Origin: Bryoerythrophyllum caledonicum
Lineage: Eukaryota; Streptophyta; Bryopsida; Pottiales; Pottiaceae
Direction of reading: 5' to 3'
Length of the DNA stretch: 64,000 nt
NCBI GenBank assembly: GCA_963971425.1
Contig: OZ020519.1
Span: 1,318,028 to 1,382,027 of the forward strand
The notes beneath the pieces were generated by a model. The model saw only the letters and a program-made list of their open reading frames with translations, did no database searches and was not told where the DNA came from. Shown in pieces: positions 35,629 to 47,795 of the stretch. Numbering within the stretch: position 1 is the stretch's first letter; each line of letters begins with the position of its first letter. A program made the translations under genes and the position numbers.

Positions 35629-36130
35629 ATAATTTCTAAAAAGCACCGGAGGCGGCATTGCTGGCCGTTGTTGGCTAGGCCCCAACATCGTGTCACGTTT
35701 GTTCCCAGCAAACTCCAGCGTCTCTTAATTCTCTCGGCTGCGGTTTCTAATCATGAGCTGCAAGTTTTTCCTGGAAGGACATACTCGGGCCCGCTCCATC
35801 CGGGCATCCCCTAGTCCACCGTGGCCAGGTTGGAGTCAAGGATAGAGTTGCTCTAAGTTACAGATATAGATGCCCATTTGAAGAATCCATAGAAACATCT
35901 CACCTCATTAAAAAGTACTAACAAATTTGAACAACACTCTGAAAATTTTGTCTATAGATTTTTATGATTTATGGAAATCATTATGTATGGCTTAGAGCAT
36001 CGCCACCCTTTACGACAACCCGACCACGTTAGGCCCGGTGACACACAAGTTGAGTAGAGGCAACAGAGTGCCCACCATGTACAAGACGCAAATTGCCTCC
36101 CAAAAGAAACGCGGTCTGAGCACCTTCATA
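35629..36130. other. Stretch without recognised features
   Basis: No gene or clear repeat; the short frame 36038-36283 overlaps the next element and is not convincing. Confidence 0.3.
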
Positions 36131-36500
36131 CAGGATTGTCATAAGGGATGGACATGGCCTAAATCTGGCAGACCAGACGGACCGACAAGTAGACGGACTA
36201 GCCAGGTCCCAGGAAATAACGGACATAGCGGGGAGCAGAAAAAAATACTAAGTACATTTTTTTTCACAATTTACCAAAAGTAAGAATGATATGATGGCAT
36301 GGAAAAGCGCTTCATGACATGGAAATCTACATGTTCAAGGGGGCGCGAACGTTTGTGGGGAGGTGAACGTCTGGAGGGCACGTGCGTGCAAGGGGAGGCA
36401 CACACGCCCGGGAGGGGGGCGTGCACATCTGCGAGGGGAGGCGCCCACGTCTAGAATGCAGGCGAACGCGTCTAAGAAAGGAGGCGGCGCGTGTGCTCTC
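36131..36500 (+). mobile_element. Left-end fragment of the hAT-like family
   Basis: CAGGATTGTCATAAGGGATG matches the left end at 33832, followed by gcagaccagacggaccgac. At 36340-36490 a GC-rich degenerate array (units like ggaggcgcccacgtctag) parallels the array at 34000. No right end was found, so it is truncated or interrupted. Confidence 0.5.
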
Positions 36501-36509
36501 TCAAGTTTT

Positions 36510-39500
36510 TTTCTGGTTGGTGTCGTAGTCTAGTGGTTCATAATTCTCAAAATTAACCAAAATTAACCTTAAGCAAGCCCACCTTACCAGATCGTTTCCA
36601 GGGATTTTTATCGTGCATCAAACTCTTTAAATCTTAACAACAAATCACACATAGTACCTCAGCACATCCCGGAGGATGGCTTCCCCGGTACCTTAGTAAC
36701 CGGTAACAAGTAACCACATGTGTTTCAATTAAACTTTGTTGAGCGTCAGAGTAGATTTCTAGTAAGTTTTTACAATGCCCGGAAAGTCACTGCCCTCCGT
36801 TCTCCCAGTCCAGAGGCCACAATATCCACAATCTAACCCTACACCTTGAAAGAGTTGTAAAGGTCGCAGCCGATTTACCGGTCTTCACAATCTACCAGGA
36901 ACTTGTCTCGGTAAACCGGTCACGCAAGCCCGGGTTCCAACTACAACCACACCCAATGAATCAAAGCAAGAAGATACAAGACTCACAACAAGTTAGTACT
37001 AAGCAAATCATATGAGCAAAACAACCTTCCACGGGGATCGTCGGAACTCATCCACTACAAGGATAATAATCCCGGTATTTTCCGAACTCAGGCTTAGCCG
37101 GGATGTCTCCCGGTGTACCAAGAGAAGGGGGATGTCACCCCCTACTCCCCACCAATCCGAACACTTCCCACTTAAAAGAGGCTATCATAAATAGTCGTGG
37201 GCTTTCCGGATCCCGTCCGGTAAAGCAACTCTTCCCGGTCCCATCGTTGAAAAGTCTAGAGCACAAGTCCCGGACCTCACTCTACCTATCTAACCCGGAT
37301 ATCCTAGCCCCTCGGGATGTCTCTACTCACACTCAATCACTTAACACACAACAAGTCACAACCTTGCACACCTAGCAAAGACACACTAGGTGGACTCAAC
37401 TCTCTCCCGGTCCACTCACACAAGCTCAACAAAGACTCTAGACACAAGCAATGTAGGCAAGACACGAGGAGAGCAACAAAGAGAAGAGTACATAACACAA
37501 GGGCCCAAGGCCCTTAAGTACACAAAAGCCACTAGCTACCCTCCAAAACTAGATCCCCAAAAGGTGGAAATGGCATCTAAAGAGTGCATTAAAGTCAATA
37601 GCTACGCTCCAAAACTAGACCGCAAAAGGACAAAACGGCATCTAGAAGGTGCACTAAAGCCAATAGCCACCCTCCAAAAGTAGCTCCACTAAAAGACAAA
37701 ACGGCATCTAGATCCTAAAATCAAGGGTAGCCTAGTCACCAGCGGATTACCGGTAGACCGGTAAACTGGAAGACTCCCGGTCCGGCGGTCCCAGGACCGG
37801 TGAACCTTTTTCCAACAAAAATAAGTAGCCGGAGAAACCACTCAAGTGGTAGTGATCGGGTGCGCAATGGGGCCCCATCGACATCACTACTCTCACCCTA
37901 GTGTGTAATTCTAGCAACTTAAAACAACATCTCACCAACCGGTGAGGTAAATCAACACATAACATATAACAAAGACTCAACCGGAAGACTCTTCCGCTTG
38001 AGATGTATAGAGATTGTCACCATGTCTGGAAGTACCAACATGGTCAAGAGAATCCCCCCCCGGGAGGTCGGATGTCTCAACCGGGAGGTCTACCGATGGA
38101 CTGGCAATATCCACTGGAAGGTTGGGTGTATCTTTAGATACATGCGGAGTCTCTTTAAGCTCGATTAGTATAGCCGCGTAGGACTCCACCAAAGACTCTG
38201 GGGTTGAGGAAGGGAGGTCTACCGGTTCCTTCCCAGTAGAAGTTACCGGGAGGCTTCTTTTTTCTCTCATAGACCTTCAAGCCCCAGTCCTTGGAGGATG
38301 GGGAATCCACCCGACTCACCGGAGAGCCATGTTGTCCCGGGTAGACAAAATTCTCAAAATGCATGTACTTCTACCAATCTCCCTATTAACTTGTCACAAA
38401 CTCCGGTCCGGCCCGGAAACACAAGTCTACTGGTCAACCGGTAAACAACTCCGGAACACTATGCTATAATATGTGGATATGGGTGTCTCACACATCTAGC
38501 AACATACTAACAACACAAGGTCACATATAATCGTAACGACGAGAGGACTTTGGAGACAAGGACTTAGAAAGAGGTTCTTCCCGGTTGACCGGGAAGACCG
38601 GGAAAAAGATAGGAATTGGGGGCAAGACCTAAAATGATAGGAGGAGGGCGACAACTCAAAATAACAACTTGCCACAAGGCTAGGACAATCGACAACAACT
38701 ACACATGTAAACAATAAGGTCTAGATGAAGTCCCCTGAGGGACTTTTTCTCTAGACCAGGGAGGATGTTACCGGGGAGTCACCCCGGTAGACAAGAGAGG
38801 AAAAGACTCACAAACAAGAAATTCTCACAAACAAAAGAAATCCAACATGGGCAAGAGTCACCTTTGTTGTTGCACCCGCAACCTCTTTCCCTTTGTCTCT
38901 TTTATCTTCTCGCTTCGGCCACAAATCTCCTCCACTTCCGCAAACCCTAGAATCTCCACCAAACCCTAGCTCGCGCACCTCTTCCACCAAACCCTAGCTT
39001 GCGCACCTCTTCCACCCAACCCTAGCGCTACCTCCTCTTGAAACCTCCTCTTCTTGAAACCCTAGTTGCATCTCCTTCTTTGCACTTTCTCAACTACTTC
39101 TTCAAACCCCAACTCCAAATAAAGACTAAATAGGGAGAGAGGGAGAACCTATGAGAGAGAGAGAACTAGAGAGGGAGATAGAGGAGAAAATTTGAGGGGG
39201 GTAGAAGTGTTCTGGTGGGGAGGAAGAAAAGTTTCTGGAGAGAAGAAGAAAATTTCGGGGAGAGGGGGTCGGCCAAGATGGCTGGAGATACCCGGGCTGT
39301 TGCCCGGGTGATACCCGGGTACCCGAGTATCAGCCCATACCCGGTTGGTACCCGGGCTAGTTCATACCCGGGTTGATACCCGAGTATGTATTTTTTAATT
39401 TCTTTATTTTTTATTTTTTATTTTTTTGGAATTCTTTTCTTTTCTTTTCTTTTTCTATTTTCTTTTTCTTTTTTTGTCTTTTCTTTTCTTTTCTCTACCA

Positions 39501-39850
39501 CTACTACTAATTCAAACAAGAATTAGTATCTAGAACTCAACTACTTCTAACTACCTTCTAAACTTAACTAGTTAATTTAGATATAAGTGGTGATTTTAGA
39601 CTTACATCTTGGGATATCTCCCGGGACTCTTTTGAAATTGTTTCCCGGGACTTAAATTATTGATTTTAAGACCCGGTTTTATCACCACTATAAACCTAAT
39701 TAACTACTTAAGCATTTCCCTATTTTCTCTATTCGCTATTTAATCTAATTTCACACAATACTAAGTACATTTCTAATTAACTAATACTAAAAACCCTATT
39801 TTAACTAATTTTTTTAGTAAGGGCTACCACGTGGGAGTTTTAGACTCCCA
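36510..39850 (-). repeat. CCGG-rich repeat island, non-coding
   Basis: Three kilobases are studded with ccggt, cccggt and accggt. A 65-bp unit repeats three times at 37533-37727 (tagctaccctccaaaactag). At 38945-39030 the run aaaccctagctcgcgcacct repeats in tandem. At 39295-39390 a palindrome-rich array of acccgggt motifs occurs. An LTR-like, non-coding long element is possible, with the sense on the minus strand, but paired ends were not found. If it is an LTR element it is broken and non-coding. No open frame has a recognisable domain. Confidence 0.4.
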
Positions 39851-39851
39851 C

Positions 39852-41833
39852 AGTTGGCTCTCTTGATTTTCTTATAGTATTGGCGTTCTTGTTTTCCTAT
39901 TTTTTTGCACTATTCTCAAAACGTCCAATTTTTCCATGTAATGTTGGAACTCAAACCATTAAGGTTCACTCTAATTCATTGAAATATGTTTAAGCATCGT
40001 GTTTCCCTAAAGCTTTTTTCCTTTGTTGTCTTCTTTTGAGTGGCCAAAAACTGCATTTTTTCTGTAGGAATTTGATGAATTTTAATATATTTTTAGTATT
40101 TTTTCCTTGCCCCTACATTCCTCCCGGGGAGACTTTTCAATCAAAAAGTTCTTTATCATGAAACATGACATTTCTCCTTGAACTTTATCATACATACACC
40201 TTAAAAATATATATTCCTTAAAAATATTTTTATTATTTTCTTAGTATATTAAAAAAACTCAATTTTTGACTATATTGTGTTTAACTGACCATCGTATTGA
40301 ACTCAATTAAACTCAAGGTATACAATAAATAAATTGATAATCATTAATGGTAATAAAAATATAGTGGGACTTATGGTCTCACAATGGTGTTTTACATTCT
40401 CGTCAGTAAATGCTATTTTATTTGAAAACATTGAATATTTAAACTACCAACGATGAAAAAGAAGGCAAAACTTTTATACTAAAACCATGTGATTGTCCAA
40501 TCTATTCAATCTATGAGTCTAAATGTTGTTCACATCATTTATAACAATTTACAAATGTATTACAAATACACAATTTATTGCAGTTTCCAAATTATAATAA
40601 TAACGGAACAAGAAAAAACATAGACTTTGTTTATTACAATTTATGATTCAAAAAACATAAGAGAAATAAGATTGTCCATTGTAGTCCAAATGTCTTATAT
40701 AGGTTAACTAACCCATTTTATAATTATAGAGACAACAATATATAATTGTAAAACTTTTAGTTAAGTTTCAGATTGCATTATCAAATTCATAAAGAAGTTG
40801 GATTTCAAATTGAAAGTTGGCTTTAAAATTGTAATTTATAACACTTTAGAGTCTACAAGAATAACAAAACAAAGGAATTAGATTTGTTGTAATTTATAAC
40901 AATTATCCCAGAAATTAAAATTTGGGTTTTTTTGGTGAAACATGGTCATAGAACTTTAGGGGTTAATCTAGAAAATTGTAGAACATTGGAGTTATTTGAA
41001 AGGACAACTAAAGATTTAGGAGATATTGGTCTTTACATTTATACTATAAATATTTTATCACTCTTAATAGGTATTTTATATGAGTAGAACTTGGTGGTCT
41101 ATATTAGTTAATCCATTAAAAGGTGAACTATTTTTCATATAATCACATGTTTGGGTTGTGAGCACATACTTTGAATTATATCACCTACACAACAAGTTTA
41201 GTTATTATGAAATATATTGTATACATTGATGTAGTACGTGGTGAAGCCAACCTTAATCCTTTGAATACATTTTCCCATTCGTATTTAATTCAGCAAAGAA
41301 GTTCAAATACACATATCCCACCCTCTAAATGCTCATAATTTATGAAGGCCAAATTGGAACTTACATGTGAGTTTATTTTAGTTTTTCACCATCCACGACT
41401 TGTGCGTACCAAATGTACTTGCTCGCATATCCGTTGATACCGGTTCACGCCCCCCTTGATACTCGTTTGTGCCTCGCCTAGACCCATGTGTGCCCTCCTC
41501 AATACCCATTCGCACCCTGTAATGTTTGTTAAAGTCTCGCTGAGGGGAATGTAAGGGCAAGGAAAAAATTACTAAAACTATATCAAAACTCATCATATCC
41601 CTAAAGAAAAAATGCAATCTTTGGTCACTCAAAAAAAGACAACAAAGGACAAAAACTTTAGGGAAACACGATGTTAGAACATATTTCAATGAATTAGAGC
41701 AAACCTTAATGGTTTGAGCTTCTACATTAATTGGTGAAATTGGACATTTTAAGAAAAATTATCCTCTTTCTTTAACCGTGAAAAAACAAGGAGGATAAGA
41801 ATGCCAATCGAAAGAAAAGCAAGAGAGCCAACT
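39852..41833. mobile_element. Element with long terminal inverted repeats (about 285 bp)
   Basis: 39852-40136 and 41548-41833 are inverse copies at roughly 80 percent identity. Both start AGTTGGCTCTCTTG and share caaaccattaaggtt, taattcattgaaatatgtt, catcgtgtttccctaaag and tttttccttgccc. The 1.4-kb interior is AT-rich and non-coding. Long inverted ends suggest a Mutator-like or foldback-type DNA element. Flanking 9-mers (gactcccac and aaagaaaaa) do not match, so the family is unproven. Confidence 0.65.
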
Positions 41834-42023
41834 AAAGAAAAAAAACGTGAGAGGGCGCGCACTCGCACCCACTCCAAACGCGTGCCTCCCCCTTGCAAAC
41901 GTGCGCGCCCCCCTCCCACATTATCCTGTCCCCCAGCCGCTCGCGACCCTCCATGTCAGCTTTATTCCTTGGAATATCCAGTGACATGTTAGATGCGTAG
42001 CATCCTAGGTGGGCAAGGCAACT
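41834..42023. repeat. GC-rich degenerate array
   Basis: At 41850-41960 units rich in gcgcgc and gtgcctccc resemble the GC-rich arrays at 36340 and 42190. It may be the internal array of a hAT-like copy. Confidence 0.35.
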
Positions 42024-42440
42024 CCATTTTAACTAGGGTTGTTTTGGCGTCCGTTCGTTTGATAGTGTCCGCCCGTCCAACTGCTTGTCTAATAGAGCTT
42101 GTTGTCCATCCGATAAGGGTCAACGTTGGTTTGACCATGATTGTAGGTACATCAATTTATTCTCTACCACGAAGGCAACTACGTGGCTGACACGTAGACT
42201 AGAGGGTCGCATGCATGTAGTGAGAGGCAGGCTCATGAAGGGGGCGGGTGCATACTATCCAGGTTGGGCACGTATTAAAAAGGATCGGGCGCATACTGAG
42301 AGGAGCCAGGCGCGTCCCTATCAGGTTGCGCGCGTGCTGGGGGTTGGGCGCGTTTACTAAAGGGGGCTCGGTGCGAGCTTGGGGCCACGTTTGCGCGCTT
42401 TGGACAGCTAGACACGTGCAGCTAGTTTGGAGGTGGAGTT
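42024..42440 (+). mobile_element. Left-end fragment of the hAT-like family with GC array
   Basis: TAGGGTTGTTTTGGCGTCCG begins a run like the left end at 33832. It is followed by a segment with tggctgacacgtagac (compare tgacacgtcagtaagtgac at 33960), then a GC array of about 25-30 bp units at 42190-42430 (gggcgcgtttactaaagggg). No right end was found. Confidence 0.5.
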
Positions 42441-42837
42441 GTGGGGTTCTTAGCATGCACAAACTTCACACCACCAAGACCATGAAATGTTAAACATTTA
42501 ATTCATTACGAGATGGGCATAGGACAACATTACATCACAATGCTAGTCCATATTGCAAGAAGATCAAAAATCTACTTTGACTAGCAGAACACTAAGCCAA
42601 AATTGCTATATCTCATAGCGGAATCAAGCGTCCGGAACTTCAAACTCGTCAATCACTTTGGAGACTGACCACCGATTGATTGGGTCTCGCTCCGATAACT
42701 TGTCAATCTTTCCTTGGAAAGCAGCATATTTGACGGTTGATTTGAAAAATGCCGATAAAAGTAGCATATCTGACGGTTGATTTGAAGAATGCCTAGTCAG
42801 ATTATTTTGCCCATTCAAACCCGTCTTCAAAGTTTAA
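42441..42837. repeat. Spacer with a short tandem duplication
   Basis: At about 42722-42795 the run atttgacggttgatttgaa occurs twice, about 46 bp apart. The overlapping minus-strand frame (42624-42830) includes KLSERDPINRWSVSKVIDEF, which looks coding, but no family is recognised. Confidence 0.35.
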
Positions 42838-43741
42838 GCAGGTTCCTATGGTGTCAATTCAAAACATTCATCATTGAAATTTCTACTATAGATGGACATT
42901 ACTAAAAGCTTTGTGTGAGTCCAATTTTTTTCCTAAATCCAACATTCAATGAAAAGTTATAGGGTTTTGAATTTCAAATGGAGTGAGCGGGCACTTTAGG
43001 CAACTCCAAAAACTTTTGCTAGGCCACTCTATCAAATGTGAGATTTTCAATATTAGCAAGTAATATTATTTTCTTTCATATTGTCAAAAAATAACATTTC
43101 TTGTCTTTAGTGAAAAATAGCCCATTAACCCAAGTCAAACATTTTCATACATTGTCACACTTTGTCAGGCAAGGTACCAAAAAAACTTTTTCTTTTCTGC
43201 ATAAAACTTAGAGATCTTTGTATTTTTCTAACTTTATTTTTTCTACTACAAGATGTGGTGTAAAACGTCTTATAAACCATTTGGATTCTCATTCTCAACT
43301 ATATTTTGTCCACAAATTATTAAACAGAAATTGGCAATTTTTGAACCCCCACTCCTTGCACAATTGTTTTGAATATGCTACATTCCTTCTCGACTTCCAA
43401 AAATTGGTGTACAAGGTAATAACATCAAAATTAACATGATGGTAATGTTTTTATACCTTGTGTAGTGCAAAAACTTGACACCAAGTGAAGTCAAAGTCTG
43501 CTTATCCATTCAATGCAAGGAAGAAAATGAACAATTTTTCTACTTCAAATACTATAATCTTTCAATCCGTGCGGTCAAAGTTTATGAAATTTTGAGAGGA
43601 CATTAGTAAACAAGTACTTATTAAGATCCTATGCTTAGATGTAGAAATAAAAGTTATTAATTCCCTCTTTACTCATTACACTAGAACAAGCAGTTTTGAA
43701 GTGTTTCCAGTTTGAAAATGCCTTGGGCTATTAGGGGTTAA
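42838..43741 (+). mobile_element. TTAA element type F1, left-truncated
   Basis: It follows the F1 order from aggttcctatggtgtcaatt to the right end CCTTGGGCTATTAGGGG with TTAA at 43738-43741. The first 30 or so bases of F1 are missing. Confidence 0.75.
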
Positions 43742-44600
43742 GCAGATGCTAACACCATGTTGGCTAATATGGACAACCCGGACAAGTGGGCTCAAGTATT
43801 TGAGCAAAGAGCAGAATTGTACAAGTGGGTGATGCCAATAGCATTGGAGAATCTCTCCATTACTCAATATTGAGATACGTTCCGCTATGCTACAATACGA
43901 GGAGGAGGCTATTGACCGCAAGTGTGGCATTTTACTCCAAAGACTATATGTATTTGTAACAAGCAGCGCCCACCACCTTGGATGTGACAGCCGGACAGGT
44001 CATCTTGCGAGTTCGTAAAGTGAAGGATTTGGATGTGTTACTGTTGGAGGGTCATGATAGTAAGTTGTGGAAGGGTCATATGCGTAACTATGCACCTTAC
44101 CACTTGCCACACATTGATAGAATGGAACTTTCTTATATTTCTGCTGGATTAAGGTGTTGTTTGTGTGGTAGTGCCAAACGGGCAGCCACAATTGTCATTT
44201 GTGACCTGTGTTCAATAGGGTGGCATCTAGAATGCCTAACTCCACTTCTTTTAGCAGTACTAGTGGGTCAGTGGTCATGTCCACGATGTTTAGCACGTTG
44301 AAAGCCTACGTGGACAAGGTCTAGCCATTAAAAAAAATTTGGAGACGATTGACGATGGGGCTCCCCTTGCATCCAACCTATCTTTTGTCTATACTGTCTT
44401 TTAGTGTCTTTTCTGTAGATCGAGTTGATTTCTCTGGACTTGAGAGGTTTTCATTGTTAGTTGTTCCTCCAGTTTACTATAATTGTTTGGTTTGTTGGTG
44501 TGAAAGGGGCTTTAGCACCGGCAAAGGGGTCCTTGAAGACCAATTATTATACTTTGTAGTCTGGGTATTTATTTCTTTCCCCTTAAACTAAGTTGTAAAG
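43742..44600 (+). mobile_element. Fossil LTR retrotransposon fragment: integrase tail plus PHD finger
   Basis: The region holds the C-terminal tail of a retrotransposon integrase (about 43760-44100), including the GHDSKLWKGHMRNYAPYHLP stretch typical of post-core integrase. A PHD finger follows directly (about 44150-44295): CCLC, CDLC, GWHLEC, SCPRC, a C4-H-C3 order. Ty3/gypsy-like elements of green plants and algae can carry such a finger after integrase, where it may read histone marks. Only the 3' part is present, no LTR was identified, and the copy is old and broken. Confidence 0.55.
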
Positions 44601-45280
44601 TGGTTGATAGTTTATCTGTAAATTATTATATTTGTTGTTTGCGAAGACAATGGTGATTGGTTAGTCACTCTTGCTCCGGGTTTGACTCTAATTTTGCGCT
44701 CACGTGTTGGCACGATGTTATCTTTGCACAATGTGTTTGTGCACAACAATATTGACCACGTAATGTTTACATCCTAGTTGAAGTATACCCAAAAACTCGC
44801 ATGATTCCAAAGAACAATCAAATTACACCCACAACAAACCTTGCAACAGCAAACGCGATGGACACTTGACCATACAGACCTGTTCAATTTTATCAAAGAA
44901 TCTCTTGATGGAAGATCATCGTGTAAGAGATCTTGTAGGTGTTTTTTTTTAAGAATTGTGCAAGTGTTGTGAAGTAATATAAATAGATGCATCTATATAA
45001 TCAGTTTTGACAAATTTAGTAATGTCTACTCTAAAATGTTACACAACTGATGTAATATATGTTTTGTTCTCCATGATACCAAATTTTGATCACATGGTGC
45101 AAGCCACATCATTCTCTTCAATTTGGTTTGCAAGTTTTATAAGGCTTTAATTCCAAATGTCTTCCAGTTTTATGTATATTATTATTTCACAGCATCAAAG
45201 GATCCTCCCACCTTTATTCAAAAAACATATTGTAAGATCCCTTGACATGTGTTCTTGATTCAAAAACCATTAGTAGACAT
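44601..45280. other. Stretch without recognised features
   Basis: No gene or structured repeat is seen. Confidence 0.3.
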
Positions 45281-45289
45281 AGTGAAATA

Positions 45290-45649
45290 AAGAAGAAGAA
45301 GAAGAACTCCAGTTTCCGAAGGAGACCAGCGTGAATATAGTGTTTGTTCATTCTCTTCACTAAACATATGGCCATGGGACATAGGCTAGTGTAATAGAAC
45401 TACTCCCCCTCTAGAGGATAAACACTTTTCTACACTAAGTGCTTCCCTACACTAATTGCCTTAGAGACAATCGACATGTCATCTCCCCCAAGGGCTTTGT
45501 GGGTCCCCATACAACAAGGCCTTGGGACCCCCCACCATAATTGGGTGGACTATGGTGGTAGGCACCATGCTGGTAATAGGACTTGAACTCACAACCACCT
45601 CACCGATGTGTCATGACCCAAACTACTACACCAAGGCCGTGGTGCCCAG
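45290..45649 (-). mobile_element. tRNA-derived SINE with a LINE-like 3' tail
   Basis: A 360-bp element flanked by a 9-bp duplication, AGTGAAATA (45281-45289 and 45650-45658). Read on the minus strand, the head has a pol III A-box-like run (TAGTAGTTTGGG, 45617-45628) and a B box (GAGTTCAAGTCC within 45579-45596). The tail carries CTCTAGAGGGGGAGTAGTTC, then GAACAAACACTATATTCACG, and ends in a TTC run at 45292-45306. The tail matches the 3' end of the LINE copies. Fragments of its head occur near 30630. Confidence 0.82.
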
Positions 45650-45659
45650 AGTGAAATAC

Positions 45660-46160
45660 TAGCCCTCTCGAGGCATTGTCATTGTTGTAATCTATTCTTA
45701 TTGAATGCTATTTGAACACATAATTTTCAACTCAACTTCATTCTTGATCATCAAATATTTTTTATGACATGTTTTACATAGTCGCAAAGGTATCAAATTC
45801 AAATATAACTTTACTATAAATTCACTAGTGTATGACTCCTTAACTCCTAATTTTTAAAGTTATGAATCTTGATTTTGGAACAAAACATCATCAAAATAGT
45901 GGAAATAAATTGGTGGATGATGTGTATAAACTAGTCAATTGACAAATATAGGAATCAACAAGGATTCAATTTAATAAATGGTATAAAAATAATAATAAAC
46001 AATTTTATACATTAAAAATGAAGCTTGAGCTTGTCACTCAAAGTTCTACCTAAGGACACTTCTTGTTTTATGAGAAAATAATCTCACAAGATGCAACATG
46101 ACTTAAACTAATGGAGGAAAGAAGGTTCCAAACTTGGTTTCACGTCATGATATTTTATAA
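45660..46160. other. Stretch without recognised features
   Basis: AT-rich; nothing identified. Confidence 0.3.
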
Positions 46161-46165
46161 TAAAC

Positions 46166-46910
46166 TAGCAGTTGGCGCTTGCTTTGCAACGCATTAGTTC
46201 AACCATTTTAATATAATTTTTGTATCACAAAATACTTAAAATAAAGGTAACAACAATCTCCATAAAATATAAATATGTCCTTGAGACCTATGCATGGATT
46301 TTAATAATGTAATAGAATAGAATAGAAAAAAAATTAGGTTTTAGATTTTTTGCATTTTAACATGGAATTTCAAAAATGTTTTGAACGTCAAATTTGTAAT
46401 AAAACAGTTTCAAATTTGTTTTGGATAAGCACAAATTGCAACACACAAATGCAAATTTCACACACCCACAAACTCAACTTGCAATTACAATCTCAATTTC
46501 ACACACCCACAAACTCAATTTGCAATTACAATCTCAAAACTTGCAAGCTCACCTCAAAACTTGTAATTTCAATCTCCACAACTCAAATATGCAATTTTAC
46601 AACTCCAGCTTTGTATGCCAACCTCCAAGATCACAACTCCAACTTCACACCTTTTGTACTCCAAGTTTACAATTCATAATTTACAATTCAATCTTTAAGT
46701 GTTTAACTCAAAAAATATTTTGAACGTCAAATTTGTAATCAAGAGCACAAATTGCAACACACAAATGCAAATTTGACACACCAAGAAACTCAAGACCTTA
46801 AATTTCAAAACCGCGCAATAAACCACACAATAATTAGCAATTGGCGCTTGCTTTGCAACGCAATAGTTCAACCATTTCAATGTAGTTTTTTTTATTTTTA
46901 TTTTTTAAAA
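46166..46910. repeat. Unit bounded by direct repeats, with a 52-bp tandem repeat
   Basis: The run ttggcgcttgctttgcaacg occurs at 46173 and again at 46844 with about 50 bp of shared flank. Inside, a 52-bp unit (aatttcacacacccacaaac) is repeated at 46455-46545, and ttttgaacgtcaaatttgta occurs at 46380 and 46719. The open frames here are products of the tandem repeat. Confidence 0.6.
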
Positions 46911-46917
46911 ACATGAT

Positions 46918-47047
46918 TCACTGCACGGTTGACTGTGCAAATAAACTCCGCGGTTGATTGCAGCGTTTCTATAGTTCACTGCACGGTTCACTGCGTGGTT
47001 GATTGTTGCATGGTTCACTGCGTGGTTGATCGTTGCATGGTTCACTG
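46918..47047 (+). repeat. About 26-bp tandem repeat
   Basis: Units of ttcactgcgtggttgattgt with gcatgg repeat four to five times; the first units are more diverged (cactgcacggttgactgtgc). Confidence 0.65.
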
Positions 47048-47795
47048 CGTAGATTATGATTTTAATAGTATGATTGGACATTTAGAAGTCCAAGTATAGT
47101 TAAATTTTGCAATAATTCTTATAATTTTAAAAGAAAAATCATAATCTTTAATTTTAAAATGTATATTCCTTCGGAATTCTTTCTAAATCATTTTCAACTT
47201 CTCAAAGAATTTTGTGGATTGCAATTAATGGACTAGATTCATTATCCAATTTAATCACATTTATTTATTTCCTCTCCGATTAAATTTTTTAGGAATATAC
47301 AATATACTAGAGCCATTGTTGAAATATCCTGAAAATTTTGTATTGTTTAAATTCATATGCTGTAAAATTTGAAAGTTCATTTAGAAAATCTTGGAAGCAT
47401 TATCAATTTCAATTCTACAAGCTCTCTACTTTTTTAATCTAATATCATACATTTTTGTGAAATTATAATGTTTCATCAATCCATTACATAAAAAATTACA
47501 TGTCATCACCAAATAAATGTGGTTGAATTTTTTATCATTTACTTTGTTAAGTTGATTATGAAATAGTTTGTCATCTTGAAGCATTTTTCTTAACAATGAC
47601 AATTCAAGGTATGACAACCTCTCGGGAACTTATACACATTTATAAAATTGTTGCCTATAATTACAAACACTTTGTAACCATATTGATTGACATTTCAAAC
47701 AATAAAAAGATCCTATGGGAACTTGTTGCGTGATTGATTTCTTGGTAAAATAGTGTATACATCTTCCATCAATTGCTCCCCAAATGCAAAACATT
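47048..47795. other. Stretch without recognised features
   Basis: AT-rich DNA with no gene or structured repeat visible. Confidence 0.3.

Noticed and set aside
36515-36560. A tRNA-like start (tggtgtcgtagtctagtgg) that could be a tRNA gene or a primer-binding site
   Set aside because: It fits an A box loosely, but no B box or cloverleaf follows, and no LTR border stands next to it. It may be a SINE-head relic.
37533-37727. A CRISPR-like array
   Set aside because: Only three 65-bp units that are contiguous, without spacers, in eukaryotic DNA.
46350-46723. Asn/Thr/Gln-rich plus-strand frames
   Set aside because: They are translations of a 52-bp tandem repeat and low-complexity DNA.
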